From Natrinema halophilum (lineage in GTDB: Archaea > Halobacteriota > Halobacteria > Halobacteriales > Natrialbaceae), in the NCBI RefSeq assembly GCF_013402815.2, contig NZ_CP058601.1, forward strand, positions 3,906,001 to 3,970,000: a stretch of 64,000 nt of DNA, written 5' to 3'. Shown one piece after another: positions 7,425-16,173 of the stretch. Numbering within the stretch: the first letter of the stretch is position 1; each line of letters starts with the position of its first letter. The notes beneath the pieces are model-generated. The model ran no database searches. It worked only from the letters and a program-made list of their open reading frames with translations, and had not been told where the DNA came from. The translations under genes were made by a program, and so were the position numbers.

Positions 7425-9560
7425 ATGAAGGGGACGATCCAGCGAAACCGCGATCGCGATACCTTCGAAACGGCGGCGGAACGGAACGCACTCGGCGCTG
7501 CGACCCGGTACGCTCGAACCCACGATCTCGCGACGCCGGCCGAGGCCACCTACCTCGAGGCGCTCGCCGGCGCCCGTAGAGATATTTGCCACCGGTTCGT
7601 CTGCGGCATCCTCCGCGGCGACCCGGACGGACTCCCGGCCTCGCAACCCATCGTTCTCGAACCGCCGCCGACGGCCATCCCGTCCGAACCCGAACCGCTC
7701 TCGGCGCTCGAGTCGGAGCAGTTGCAGTCGATCGTCGACCCAGTCTCCGAAGGGTGTCGCCGGCTCGCACTCGTTCCGTTTCCCGCTTCGAGGAACGTCC
7801 TGATCGCGGAGATCGCAGCGAGACACGGATACGATCGATTCCGACTGGTTGGACCGGTGCGTCGGTGGTCGGCGGACGATCCGTCGGCTACCCTCGTCGA
7901 AAGAGACGTCCATCCGGTCGATCTCGTTCCCGTTCTCGAGTGCGAAGAGGCGTTCAGCGACGGCGAACAGGCCGAACGGATTCGAGCGGAGGTCGCCGAG
8001 AGCGTCGTCAATCTCGCGCTCGCACGGCTCGCTGCGGCCGCCCAGGACCCAGATACAGATGGGGCCGACGAATCGAACGAGTCGCCCCTGGAGTTGGTCG
8101 TAAACGGTGTTCCGGCCGCCGATTCAGCCGCCGCCTTCGAGCGGATCGTCACCGACGGCCATCCCTTTCACCCGAGCGGCAAGATCCGGCGCGGAATGGG
8201 CCCCGCCGAGGGACTCGCGTACGCATCTGAATTCACCGACCGGATCGACCTCCGCTTCGTCGCGATCGACCGGGCGTACGCCCTCGAGACGAGCTCGATG
8301 GACGGTGACCGCATGACCGATCGACTGTACCGAACGTTCGAGGGCCTCGAGAATGCACTCGAGCGGGCGCTTCCCGAGAGCTGCGATCCCGCCGAGTACG
8401 CCGTCGTTCCCGTTCACCCGCTACAGTACCATCGCACGATTCCGGCCCGATTCGCTGACCAGCGCGCCGACGGCCGTGTCATCCCCATTCCGGAGTACGC
8501 ACGGCCGGCGACGCCACAGCTCAACCTTCGGACCGTCGTTCCGTTCGACACCGAAGGCACCGCTGATGGACCGCTACCGCGTTGCAAGCTCGCGATCGGG
8601 GTTCAGACGACGAACGTCGTCCGTACGTTGTCGCCACACGCCGTGACGAACGGGCCACAGGTGACCGACGTCGTGAGAGCGATCGAGAGGCGGGAATCAC
8701 TCGAGACGCTGGGGGTGGTGGCCGAGCCCGCTGCGACGTGTTACGATCGACCAGGCGGTCTCCACCAGGGCGGTGATGCGTTCGACGACGCCCGTCATCT
8801 CTCGGGATTACTCCGGACGTCACCGTCCGCCCACCCGCTCGTTACGGACGACACCGTGCCGGTCGTTGCCGCAAGCCTCGTCGCCGACTCGCCGGCTACC
8901 GGGCAACCGCTCGTCTGCGATCTGATCGAGCGATACGGGGCAAAAACTGACGCGGCGAGCCCCACAGATGCGGCGCTCGCGTTCGTCGATCGCTACGCGG
9001 GTGTCGTCGTCCCCGAACAGCTCCTGTTGCTCTGTCGGTACGGCCTCGCCCTCGAGAGTCACCTCCAGAACAGTCTGGTCGTCTTCGAGAGAGCGACCGG
9101 GCGACCCACTGCGACCCTCGTTCGCGATCTCGGTGGCATACGGGTCCATCGCGGCCGACTGGCCGATCACGGTCTCTCGCTCGATCCGTATCCGGATTCC
9201 GACCTGGACGCCGACAGCGAGGCGGATTGTTACCGAAAGCTGTACTATGCACTCTTCCAGAACCATCTCGCGGAACTCGTCGCGACGATCGGACACGAAC
9301 TGGCCGTCGACGAGCGGGCTTGCTGGGCGCGAATTCGCGGTCACTGCGAGCGTGCGTTCGACCGACTCCGAGCCGAGGGAGCTGATCCGATAGACCGGGT
9401 CCGACGGGACGAGCGCGCACTGTTCGCGGAGCCGGCGACACACAAAGCGTTGACCGCGATGCGACTGCAGGGCAAGCGTCACGAGTACGTGACGAGCGAT
9501 GTGTCGAACCCGCTCTCGTCGGACGGACGGCAGCGGATCGATTCGCCGGAGGGGGAATAA
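7425..9560 (+). CDS. IucA/IucC-family NRPS-independent siderophore synthetase
   Basis: A 711-residue ATP-dependent ligase of the type that couples citrate or its derivatives to amines in siderophore assembly. Family motifs are present: HPFHPSGKIRRGM (246-258), VPVHPLQYHRTIP, CKLAIGVQTTNVVRTLSPH, SGLLRTSP and LVRDLGGIRVH, with a FhuF-like C-terminal region. It is about 100 residues longer than usual, mostly before the first motif. No diaminobutyrate, lysine-hydroxylase or acyltransferase genes lie beside it, unlike typical haloarchaeal iuc clusters, so its substrate is open. Confidence 0.88.
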   Translation: MKGTIQRNRDRDTFETAAERNALGAATRYARTHDLATPAEATYLEALAGARRDICHRFVCGILRGDPDGLPASQPIVLEPPPTAIPSEPEPLSALESEQLQSIVDPVSEGCRRLALVPFPASRNVLIAEIAARHGYDRFRLVGPVRRWSADDPSATLVERDVHPVDLVPVLECEEAFSDGEQAERIRAEVAESVVNLALARLAAAAQDPDTDGADESNESPLELVVNGVPAADSAAAFERIVTDGHPFHPSGKIRRGMGPAEGLAYASEFTDRIDLRFVAIDRAYALETSSMDGDRMTDRLYRTFEGLENALERALPESCDPAEYAVVPVHPLQYHRTIPARFADQRADGRVIPIPEYARPATPQLNLRTVVPFDTEGTADGPLPRCKLAIGVQTTNVVRTLSPHAVTNGPQVTDVVRAIERRESLETLGVVAEPAATCYDRPGGLHQGGDAFDDARHLSGLLRTSPSAHPLVTDDTVPVVAASLVADSPATGQPLVCDLIERYGAKTDAASPTDAALAFVDRYAGVVVPEQLLLLCRYGLALESHLQNSLVVFERATGRPTATLVRDLGGIRVHRGRLADHGLSLDPYPDSDLDADSEADCYRKLYYALFQNHLAELVATIGHELAVDERACWARIRGHCERAFDRLRAEGADPIDRVRRDERALFAEPATHKALTAMRLQGKRHEYVTSDVSNPLSSDGRQRIDSPEGE

Positions 9561-9600
9561 CGGTCCGTTATTCGTCCGTTCGATCCGAAATTATGGGACG

Positions 9601-9782
9601 GTGCACCGGTGAAGGGTGAATCAGTGCATCGGTGAAGGGTGAATCAGTGCACCGGTGAAGGGTGAATCAGTGCACCGGTGAAGGGTGAATCAGTGCACCG
9701 GTGAAGGGTGAATCAGTGTACCGGTGAAGGGTGAATCAGTGTACCGGTGAAGGGTGAATCAGTGTACCGGTGAAAGGGCGAA
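9601..9782. repeat. 23-bp tandem repeat array, about eight units
   Basis: Seven full 23-bp units begin at 9601, 9624, 9647, 9670, 9693, 9716 and 9739, and a partial degenerate one at 9762. Each has an 8-bp core related to the palindrome caccggtg, followed by aagggtgaatca. Units 1 and 3-5 begin gtgcac, unit 2 gtgcat, and units 6-8 gtgtac, so the array changes along its length. The unit is not a multiple of three and carries stops, so it is non-coding. It separates the siderophore gene from the CinA-type gene. Confidence 0.95.
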
Positions 9783-9831
9783 CAGGCGTTCGACCGCAAT
9801 CTTATGTTCGTCGCCTGCGTCGCATCCGACG

Positions 9832-10566
9832 ATGGAGGTCGCCATTCTTACCGTCGGCGACGAAGTGCTCGCGGGGGACATCGCGAACACGAACGCACAG
9901 TGGCTTGCGAGTCGACTGACCGACCGCGGCGCCACCGTCGGTCGTATTCTCACCGTCCCGGACGATCGGGGGCTCATCGAGACGAGGATCCGAACGTGGA
10001 CGGACGCCTTCGACGCTGCGATCGTCACCGGCGGGCTGGGTGGGACACACGACGACGTCACCGTCGACGCAATCGCGGACGCATTCGATCGTGACCTTGC
10101 GGTCTACGAATCAGTCCGAAGGGACGTCATCGAAACCGTCGCGGAGTACCGTGATGCGAACCCCGAAACGGTCGCGGCTCACGAACTCGACATCGACGTC
10201 AACGAGTGGGCAGCGCTGCCCGCCGGCAGTCGGCCGCTCCTGAATCCAGACGGGCTCTGTCCGGGCTGCGTCCTCGAGAACGTCTACGCGTTCCCGGGTG
10301 TTCCGGGAGAGATGCGGGCCCTGTTCGACGGAATCGCCGAGGAATTTAGCGGCGACGCCGTCGCCCGAACGGTGTACACGCCACAGCCGGAGGGATCGAT
10401 GGTCGAGGCGGTCAACGGCGTCCGCGAACGATTCGACGTGACCGTCGGCAGTTATCCGGACAAGAAGGCGCGAAACCGCCTCAAAGTGACCGGAACGGAC
10501 CCAGCGGTCGTCGATGCGGCCGTCACGTGGCTCTCCGATCGGATCGCAATAGCGCCGGACGAGTGA
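9832..10566 (+). CDS. CinA/MoaB-type molybdopterin-binding domain protein
   Basis: A 244-residue single-domain MoCF_biosynth protein, matching the N-terminal domain of CinA without its deamidase half. The start is set at ATG 9832 because MEVAILTVGDEVLAGDIANT matches the family N-terminus, while the frame upstream runs into the tandem repeat. The motif VTGGLGGTHDDVT is the conserved ligand-binding turn. CinA-type domains have been linked to ADP-ribose or NMN salvage; the role here is not shown by the sequence. The coaBC gene follows on the same strand after 116 nt. Confidence 0.85.
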   Translation: MEVAILTVGDEVLAGDIANTNAQWLASRLTDRGATVGRILTVPDDRGLIETRIRTWTDAFDAAIVTGGLGGTHDDVTVDAIADAFDRDLAVYESVRRDVIETVAEYRDANPETVAAHELDIDVNEWAALPAGSRPLLNPDGLCPGCVLENVYAFPGVPGEMRALFDGIAEEFSGDAVARTVYTPQPEGSMVEAVNGVRERFDVTVGSYPDKKARNRLKVTGTDPAVVDAAVTWLSDRIAIAPDE

Positions 10567-10682
10567 GCACCCGCTGGCCCGACAACGAGCGACGATCCGG
10601 AACCGTTCGACTCCGCGGGTGATCACGAACGAGGAGGACGCCGCAGCAAGCTTGAAGCGTTCTCGGGGGAAACTCCAGACGA

Positions 10683-11843
10683 ATGCTCGAGGGAGTCAAC
10701 GTCGCGCTCGGGGTAACGGGGTCGATCGCGGCCGTCAAGACGGTCGAACTGGCCCACGAGTTACGTCGGCACGGAGCCACGGTTCGCGGTGTGATGACCG
10801 ACAGTGCTCGGGGAATTATCCACCCGTGGGCCGTCGAATTCGCCACCGAGAACGACGTCGTCACCGAGATCACCGGCAACGTCGAACACGTCGATCTCTG
10901 TGGCTACGACGGGTGGGCCGACGTCTTTCTCGTCGCGCCCGCGACGGCGAACACCGTCGGAAAGATCGCCGGAGCTGTCGACGACACGCCCGTGACGACG
11001 TGTGCCACGACCGCGCTCGGCGCCGGAACGCCGGTGGTGATCGCGCCTGCGATGCACGAACCGATGTACGATCATCCGGGTGTCCTCGAGGCGATCGACA
11101 CCGTCTCCGAGTGGGGCGTCGACTTCGTCGACCCGCGTATCGAGGAGGGCAAAGCCAAGATCGCGAGCGAGGAAGCGATCGTCTGTGACGTGGCCCGGGC
11201 GGCCGGCGATCGGCCGCTCGAAGACGAGCACATCGTGATCACCGCCGGTGCGACCAGCGAGTCGATCGATCCGGTCCGCATCCTCACGAATCGCTCGTCG
11301 GGCAAGATGGGGCGAGCCGTCGCGAAAGCATGTTACGTCCGCGGTGCTGACGTGACGCTCGTTCAGGACGGTTCCGACGTGCCGTACGCTGCGGTCCGTA
11401 CAGTCGAGAGCGCAGAAGAGATGCTCGCGGCGACGAAGGACGCCTGCGATGACGCGGATACGCTAGTCTCGGCGGCCGCTATCGGCGATTACACCGTCGA
11501 ATCGAGCGACGAAAAGATCCGCTCTGGCCGCGATCTGACGCTCGAACTCGAGTCGACGCCAAAGCTCATCGACCGGATCCGCGACGAGTATCCCGATCTG
11601 CCGATCGTCGGTTTCAAGACCGAAACTTCCGGCGACGAGGCGGCGATGATCGAGAAAGCCAGGACGACCCTCGAACGGACCGACCTCGTTTTCGTCGTCG
11701 CCAACGACGCGAGCGTGATGGGTGCGGAGTCGACGACTGCGTTGCTCGTCCACGCAAACGACGCGGCCCGATACGAAGGGACGAAGGCGGGACTCGGTGG
11801 CGAAATCGCCGACTCAATTGCGGCAGTAGTGGCCGCGGATTAG
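10683..11843 (+). CDS. coaBC: Bifunctional phosphopantothenoylcysteine decarboxylase/phosphopantothenate-cysteine ligase
   Basis: A 386-residue enzyme catalysing two coenzyme A steps: joining cysteine to 4'-phosphopantothenate and decarboxylating the product. The N-terminal FMN decarboxylase domain shows GVTGSIAA, the catalytic His in NVEHVDL, VAPATANTVGKIA and PAMHEPMY. The C-terminal ligase domain shows VITAGATSESIDPVR, NRSSGKMG and the conserved Lys before IRSGRDL. Length is normal for archaeal CoaBC. Confidence 0.95.
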   Translation: MLEGVNVALGVTGSIAAVKTVELAHELRRHGATVRGVMTDSARGIIHPWAVEFATENDVVTEITGNVEHVDLCGYDGWADVFLVAPATANTVGKIAGAVDDTPVTTCATTALGAGTPVVIAPAMHEPMYDHPGVLEAIDTVSEWGVDFVDPRIEEGKAKIASEEAIVCDVARAAGDRPLEDEHIVITAGATSESIDPVRILTNRSSGKMGRAVAKACYVRGADVTLVQDGSDVPYAAVRTVESAEEMLAATKDACDDADTLVSAAAIGDYTVESSDEKIRSGRDLTLELESTPKLIDRIRDEYPDLPIVGFKTETSGDEAAMIEKARTTLERTDLVFVVANDASVMGAESTTALLVHANDAARYEGTKAGLGGEIADSIAAVVAAD

Positions 11844-11920
11844 TCGCCCGATTGAGCGCCGGTGGCCGATCGGGCGAGGACATCGGGCCAAAACGGCGTC
11901 CCGATAGGGCCGTCAGGAGA

Positions 11921-11930
11921 ATTATATAGG
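11921..11930 (+). promoter_or_regulatory. TATA box of the leader-peptide/DUF7344 unit
   Basis: The sequence attatatagg is centred 27 nt before the ATG at 11953, predicting transcription to begin at or next to that ATG rather than near the downstream GTG. Confidence 0.65.
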
Positions 11931-11952
11931 TTCGGTTCATTCGATCGAACGA

Positions 11953-12015
11953 ATGGGTCTACGAACAGAAACGAACGCGCGTGAGTTATTGGGACCGTCC
12001 AGCAACTTGAGGTGA
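11953..12015 (+). CDS. Putative 20-residue leader peptide coupled to the DUF7344-type gene
   Basis: A short frame beginning at an ATG about 27 nt behind a strong TATA box and ending in TGA at 12013-12015. The stop overlaps the GTG start (12012-12014) of the next gene in the form GTGA. The peptide begins MGLRTETNARELL. Position and overlap suggest a leaderless first cistron through which ribosomes reach the downstream gene. The peptide may have no function of its own, and the frame could be chance. Confidence 0.45.
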   Translation: MGLRTETNARELLGPSSNLR

Positions 12016-12653
12016 CCGGCGTGGCGCAACGACACCGACCCGATGATGATCGCGCCGTCGACAGTCCCGATGCAGACGACGCCGATGACGACTCGGACAC
12101 CGACGATTCCCTTTCGAAGGGAGAAGTATTCGAAGTGCTGCGAAACCAGCGGCGTCGGTACGTTCTTCAGTTTCTCAAACAGGACGCCCGGCCGGTCGAA
12201 CTTGGCGATCTGGCCCAACAGATAGCCGCCTGGGAGTACGAGACGACCCTCGAGGACGTCACTCCGGAGCAACGAAAGCGAGTCTATACGACGCTTCAGC
12301 AGACGCATCTTCCGAAAATGGATTCGGTTGGCATCCTCAGCTTCGACTCGGATCGGGGCGTCATCGAGTCGACCGAGCGGACGCGAGACATCAGCGTCTA
12401 TCTCGAGATTGTCCCCGGTCGGGAGTTCGCGTGGCGGGAGCTCTACCTCTCGCTCGGTGCGATCAGCTGCGCGCTGGTCGCCGCGCTGTGGCTGAATATC
12501 TATCCGTTGACGTATCTTTCGAATCTCAGTTGGGCGGCAATCATGGCGGCGACGTTTACGCTCACCGCCGTCATCCATATCTACTACGAGCGAAACATGC
12601 GTCTCGGCCACGGTAATCAGCCACCAGAACTCAACTACAGCATCGAGGAGTGA
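12012..12653 (+). CDS. DUF7344-type winged-helix membrane protein
   Basis: A 213-residue protein with an acidic N-terminus, then an HTH-like region (EVFEVLRNQRRRYVLQFLKQ through TPEQRKRVYTTLQQTHLPKM), a short wing, and two membrane helices near the C-terminus (LYLSLGAISCALVAALWLNI and WAAIMAATFTLTAVIHIYY). This layout is common among haloarchaeal DUF7344 proteins, presumed membrane-anchored DNA-binding regulators. The GTG start overlaps the stop of the upstream leader frame. Target genes are unknown. Confidence 0.75.
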   Translation: MTGVAQRHRPDDDRAVDSPDADDADDDSDTDDSLSKGEVFEVLRNQRRRYVLQFLKQDARPVELGDLAQQIAAWEYETTLEDVTPEQRKRVYTTLQQTHLPKMDSVGILSFDSDRGVIESTERTRDISVYLEIVPGREFAWRELYLSLGAISCALVAALWLNIYPLTYLSNLSWAAIMAATFTLTAVIHIYYERNMRLGHGNQPPELNYSIEE

Positions 12654-12693
12654 CGCTCTGGTCCGACGCGTAGGACACAGATGCAAGAACGTG

Positions 12694-12709
12694 TGGTCAG
12701 TCGTGACCA
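12694..12709. promoter_or_regulatory. Short perfect inverted repeat upstream of hpt
   Basis: The arms TGGTCA and TGACCA flank a 4-nt centre about 90 nt before the hpt ATG. It is operator-sized, but no binding protein can be named. Confidence 0.3.
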
Positions 12710-12796
12710 GCGAGTGGGTATTACCGTTGCCACTCACCAAACGAAAGAACTAGCGCGTATCGTCAACTTTTACTCCGCTTCCGTCCGACCGACGAC

Positions 12797-13366
12797 ATGG
12801 ATCAGCTGAAACAGTCGCTCTTGGAGGCGCCAATCATCGAAAAAAACGGGTATCACTACTTCGTTCATCCGATTAGCGACGGCGTGCCCAAGCTCGATCC
12901 GACGCTGCTGCGCGAAATCGTCATCCGCATCATTCGAAAAGCCGAACTCGAAAACGTCGATCGGATCGTCACTCCCGCAGCCATGGGCATACATATCTCC
13001 ACGGCCGTTTCGCTGATGACGGACATTCCGCTGACGGTCATCCGAAAACGCCAGTACGGCCTCGAAGGTGAGGTCGCTATCTCGCAGCAGACGGGCTACT
13101 CGGAGAACGAAATGTACATCAACGACGTTCGTGCAGGAGAGCGCGTGCTCGTGCTCGACGACGTCCTCTCGACCGGCGGCACGCTCGCATCGGTGCTTGC
13201 GGCGCTCGACGAAATCGGTGCGGAAGTCGTCGATACGGTCGCGGTCATCAAGAAAGTCGGCGGGGAAAACAAGGTCGACGATGCCGACTACGACGTCAAG
13301 ACGTTGATCAATGTCGACGTCGTCGACGGAGAGGTAGTCATCATCGACGAAGATGGTGACCAATAA
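12797..13366 (+). CDS. hpt: Hypoxanthine/guanine phosphoribosyltransferase
   Basis: A 189-residue purine salvage enzyme that transfers ribose phosphate from PRPP to purine bases. It carries the PRPP-binding loop [13 protein letters not shown] and, before it, [19 protein letters not shown]. Archaeal HGPRTases of this type resemble adenine phosphoribosyltransferases, so exact base preference is not certain. It stands alone on the plus strand. Confidence 0.9.
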   Translation: MDQLKQSLLEAPIIEKNGYHYFVHPISDGVPKLDPTLLREIVIRIIRKAELENVDRIVTPAAMGIHISTAVSLMTDIPLTVIRKRQYGLEGEVAISQQTGYSENEMYINDVRAGERVLVLDDVLSTGGTLASVLAALDEIGAEVVDTVAVIKKVGGENKVDDADYDVKTLINVDVVDGEVVIIDEDGDQ

Positions 13367-13552
13367 CCGAACCGAGCGACGCCACTACAACCGTCCCGGC
13401 GTTCGCCACCATCACCGAATGTCAGATTCAGCAATAAAAGAGGATTGATATATTTGAGAATTGAATACAATTGATGCCAACATTCGCCATCCCGAACCGG
13501 TCTTTGTTCCGCATCACAAGGAATATGGTGTCAGGATCTGAACCCATCAACA

Positions 13553-15199
13553 ATGGCAGGGAATAGTGTCGGGAGGGATGAACGAAGTCGGGTGGGGCGT
13601 CGTTCGTTCCTGACGCGAGCGGGGGCTGCTGGCATCGCTGGGCTTGCAGGGTGTATCAGCTTTAATGACGTTACGGCTGACGGTCCAGCAGAAGAATTGA
13701 TCCAGAAAGGGTTCGAAGCTACGGACGTCGATCCGCCGTTCGAGACGACAATCGCCATCACACAGGACGAAGAGCGAAAGAGATTCGCCCAACTTCTTCG
13801 GAACGTCCTCAACGACACCGGCTTTTTCGACGTTTCGATCGAACAGCGGGATTTCAGCTCTCAGGTCGATCTGATGCTCGGGGCGGCCGAGTCGAACACG
13901 AACGCCATGTTCGTCGCGAGTTGGACAGGCGGCTGGGATCCAAGCGACTACGTCGGGATGTTATTTCACTCAGACAGCCGGACGCCGAACGGTTTCAACG
14001 TCGGCCACTACAAAAACGAGACGGTCGACGAATACATCGATTCGGGCCTCACAGAGACTGACCTGGACGAGCGGGTCGACATCTATCGAAATCTGCAGGA
14101 AAAACTCGTCGCCGATTCTCCAGCGTCGTTCCTCCGCTTTCGCGAGACGACTCACGTCTGGGACGACGGCGTCGTTGCCGACTGGCAGACGTATCCACTC
14201 CGAACGGGGGCGTATTACGCGGTGTACGCCCCCTGGGCCGGGGTCTATGCCGATCTCGAGGAAGGAACCGAGTTCGTCGGCGACCTCGGTAGCGACGTCG
14301 CCAACTACGATCCCGTCTCGATAAACGGGACCGTCTCCAGCAAAGCGACGGCGCTCATCTACGAGGAACTCGTCGGTGTCGACTTCGACGGTGAGGTCCA
14401 ACCGATGCTCGCGACCGACTGGGAACAACGCGACCCGAAGACATACCGATTTACGCTTCGCGAGGGCGTCACGTTCCACAACGGCGAAGAACTCACCGCA
14501 AAACACGTCACGGGATCGCTCGAACGCTATAAAGGGACGGTCCGAGAAGCAGACGTCTACGACTGGTACGAGACCAGCGAGATCATCGACGACCACACGA
14601 TCGAGATCGTCTGCTCGCAAGAGTACGGTCCGTTCGAAACGGCGCTATTCAACGTCCCGATCGTGCCGATGGCGGCAATCGACGGAACTCACGATCTCGC
14701 GTCGGAACCGATCGGGACTGGACCCTACCGGTTCGTAGAGCACGATAGCGGCAATCACTGGCGGATGCAACGGTTCGACGATCACTGGTTCGACGGAAGT
14801 AAATCGGTCCCGGCGACGGCGCCGATCGAATCCGTAACGCTCGAGATCATCACCGAAAAGTCCTCCAGGCAGGGAGCGCTCGAACGAGGCGATATCGACT
14901 TCAGTTACGGGATTCCTTCGGCGAGCCTTACCGATTTCGAAGGGAACGATGCGTACGGCGTTGGCCGGCACGTAAGCGGCGGATTCGACATGGTTCTGTA
15001 TCCCGCCTATCTGGCACCGTTTTCGGATCGGGCGGTCCGCCGGGGCTGTAACATGTTGATCCCACGCGAGGAAACCCTCGAAACCGTCTACCACGGGGTC
15101 GGCCAACTGGGCTATACGCCAATTTCGCCCCTGCTCGAGAACTACGCCGACGAATCGTTTCAGAACGCAATCGCAAACGAGTACGTCCATCCGAACTAA
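13553..15199 (+). CDS. Dipeptide/oligopeptide ABC transporter substrate-binding protein, circularly permuted
   Basis: A 548-residue Tat lipoprotein (RRSFLTR at 16-22, lipobox LAGC, Cys34) heading an ABC import operon. Its SBP_bac_5 domain is in the wrong order. Residues about 44-225 match the family's C-terminal part: ERKRFAQLLRNVLNDTGFF, then VASWTGGWDPSDY and DERVDIYRNLQEKLVADSPA. Residues about 238-548 match its N-terminal part: VANYDPVS, LIYEELVG, TYRFTLREGVTFHNGEELT and IGTGPYRF. The protein ends at ISPLLENYADESFQNAIANE, the point normally followed by what stands here at residue 44. Length is that of one full protein, so this is a permutation rather than a partial duplication. Confidence 0.88.
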   Translation: MAGNSVGRDERSRVGRRSFLTRAGAAGIAGLAGCISFNDVTADGPAEELIQKGFEATDVDPPFETTIAITQDEERKRFAQLLRNVLNDTGFFDVSIEQRDFSSQVDLMLGAAESNTNAMFVASWTGGWDPSDYVGMLFHSDSRTPNGFNVGHYKNETVDEYIDSGLTETDLDERVDIYRNLQEKLVADSPASFLRFRETTHVWDDGVVADWQTYPLRTGAYYAVYAPWAGVYADLEEGTEFVGDLGSDVANYDPVSINGTVSSKATALIYEELVGVDFDGEVQPMLATDWEQRDPKTYRFTLREGVTFHNGEELTAKHVTGSLERYKGTVREADVYDWYETSEIIDDHTIEIVCSQEYGPFETALFNVPIVPMAAIDGTHDLASEPIGTGPYRFVEHDSGNHWRMQRFDDHWFDGSKSVPATAPIESVTLEIITEKSSRQGALERGDIDFSYGIPSASLTDFEGNDAYGVGRHVSGGFDMVLYPAYLAPFSDRAVRRGCNMLIPREETLETVYHGVGQLGYTPISPLLENYADESFQNAIANEYVHPN

Positions 15200-15222
15200 C
15201 CACGACCCTTACGATTTCACCA

Positions 15223-16170
15223 ATGTCGATCGGACGATACGTCTGCAAACGGGTGTTGATTACTGTACCGGTCCTGATCGGCGTCACCGCGTTGACCTTC
15301 TCGTTCGTCCATCTATTACCGGGAGATGCAGTGGATGCGATTATCGGCTTTCGAGACGTCAGCCCGGCAACAGAGGCGTCGATCCGAGCCGAATACCACC
15401 TCGATGAACCGGTGTGGAAACAGTACCTGCTGTGGCTCGGCGACGTCCTCACCCTCGATTTCGGCCACTCACCGATCACCGGTCGCGACGTAACGGCATC
15501 GATCGGGCACCGACTCCCCGCGACGGTCGCGCTCGGCGGAGCCGCGTGGTTGCTCGCCCTCGTAATCGGGATTCCAGCCGGAATCGTCGCCGCGGTGAAG
15601 CGGGGCGAACCGGCCGACGAACTCAGCCGAGTCGCCGCACTCGCCGGAATCGCCACGCCGAACTTCTGGCTCGGCCTCATTCTCTTGCTCGTGTTCAGCA
15701 TTCGGCTGGGTTGGTTTCGAGTTATCCCACCGGACGCACCGCTCGCGAGCCTCGCGATGGCGAAGTTCATGCTGTTGCCGACGATCACGCTCGGGACGGC
15801 CTCGGCTGCGCTCGTCACGCGACTGCTCCGATCGTCGATGTTGAGTGAACTCGACGCGGCATACGTCCGGACCGCCCGCGCGAAAGGACTTCGTGAGCGG
15901 ACGGTAATCCTGAAACACGTGCTTCGAAACTCTTTGCTTCCGGTCGTGACCGTGGCCGGCCTCCAGCTCGCCTTCCTCGTCGACGGCGCCGTCGTCGTCG
16001 AACAGATCTTCTCCTGGCCGGGCATGGGACGGCTCCTGGTTCGCTCCATCCTCGAACGTAATTATCCCGTCATCCAGGCGACTGTTCTGGTTATCGGCCT
16101 CGCGATCGTCCTCGCGAATCTGCTCGTCGATATCATCTACGCTGTACTGGATCCCCGCATTCGATACTAA
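15223..16170 (+). CDS. dppB: ABC transporter permease, DppB type
   Basis: A 315-residue inner-membrane subunit of a peptide/nickel-type importer. It begins with the typical cytoplasmic helix and first membrane span (VCKRVLITVPVLIGVTALTF) and the conserved FVHLLPGDAVDA. The EAA-loop that docks the ATPase is at ARAKGLRERTVILKHVLRNS. The gene starts 23 nt after the binding-protein gene and ends 3 nt before the second permease. Confidence 0.92.
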   Translation: MSIGRYVCKRVLITVPVLIGVTALTFSFVHLLPGDAVDAIIGFRDVSPATEASIRAEYHLDEPVWKQYLLWLGDVLTLDFGHSPITGRDVTASIGHRLPATVALGGAAWLLALVIGIPAGIVAAVKRGEPADELSRVAALAGIATPNFWLGLILLLVFSIRLGWFRVIPPDAPLASLAMAKFMLLPTITLGTASAALVTRLLRSSMLSELDAAYVRTARAKGLRERTVILKHVLRNSLLPVVTVAGLQLAFLVDGAVVVEQIFSWPGMGRLLVRSILERNYPVIQATVLVIGLAIVLANLLVDIIYAVLDPRIRY

Positions 16171-16173
16171 CCG

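Noticed and set aside
9601-9782. CRISPR array
   Set aside because: The 23-bp units are directly abutting with no unique spacers, and no cas genes are nearby. It is a simple tandem repeat.
9754-9831. N-terminal extension of the CinA-type protein
   Set aside because: The frame is open back into the tandem repeat, but the family N-terminus begins exactly at ATG 9832 and the upstream residues look random.
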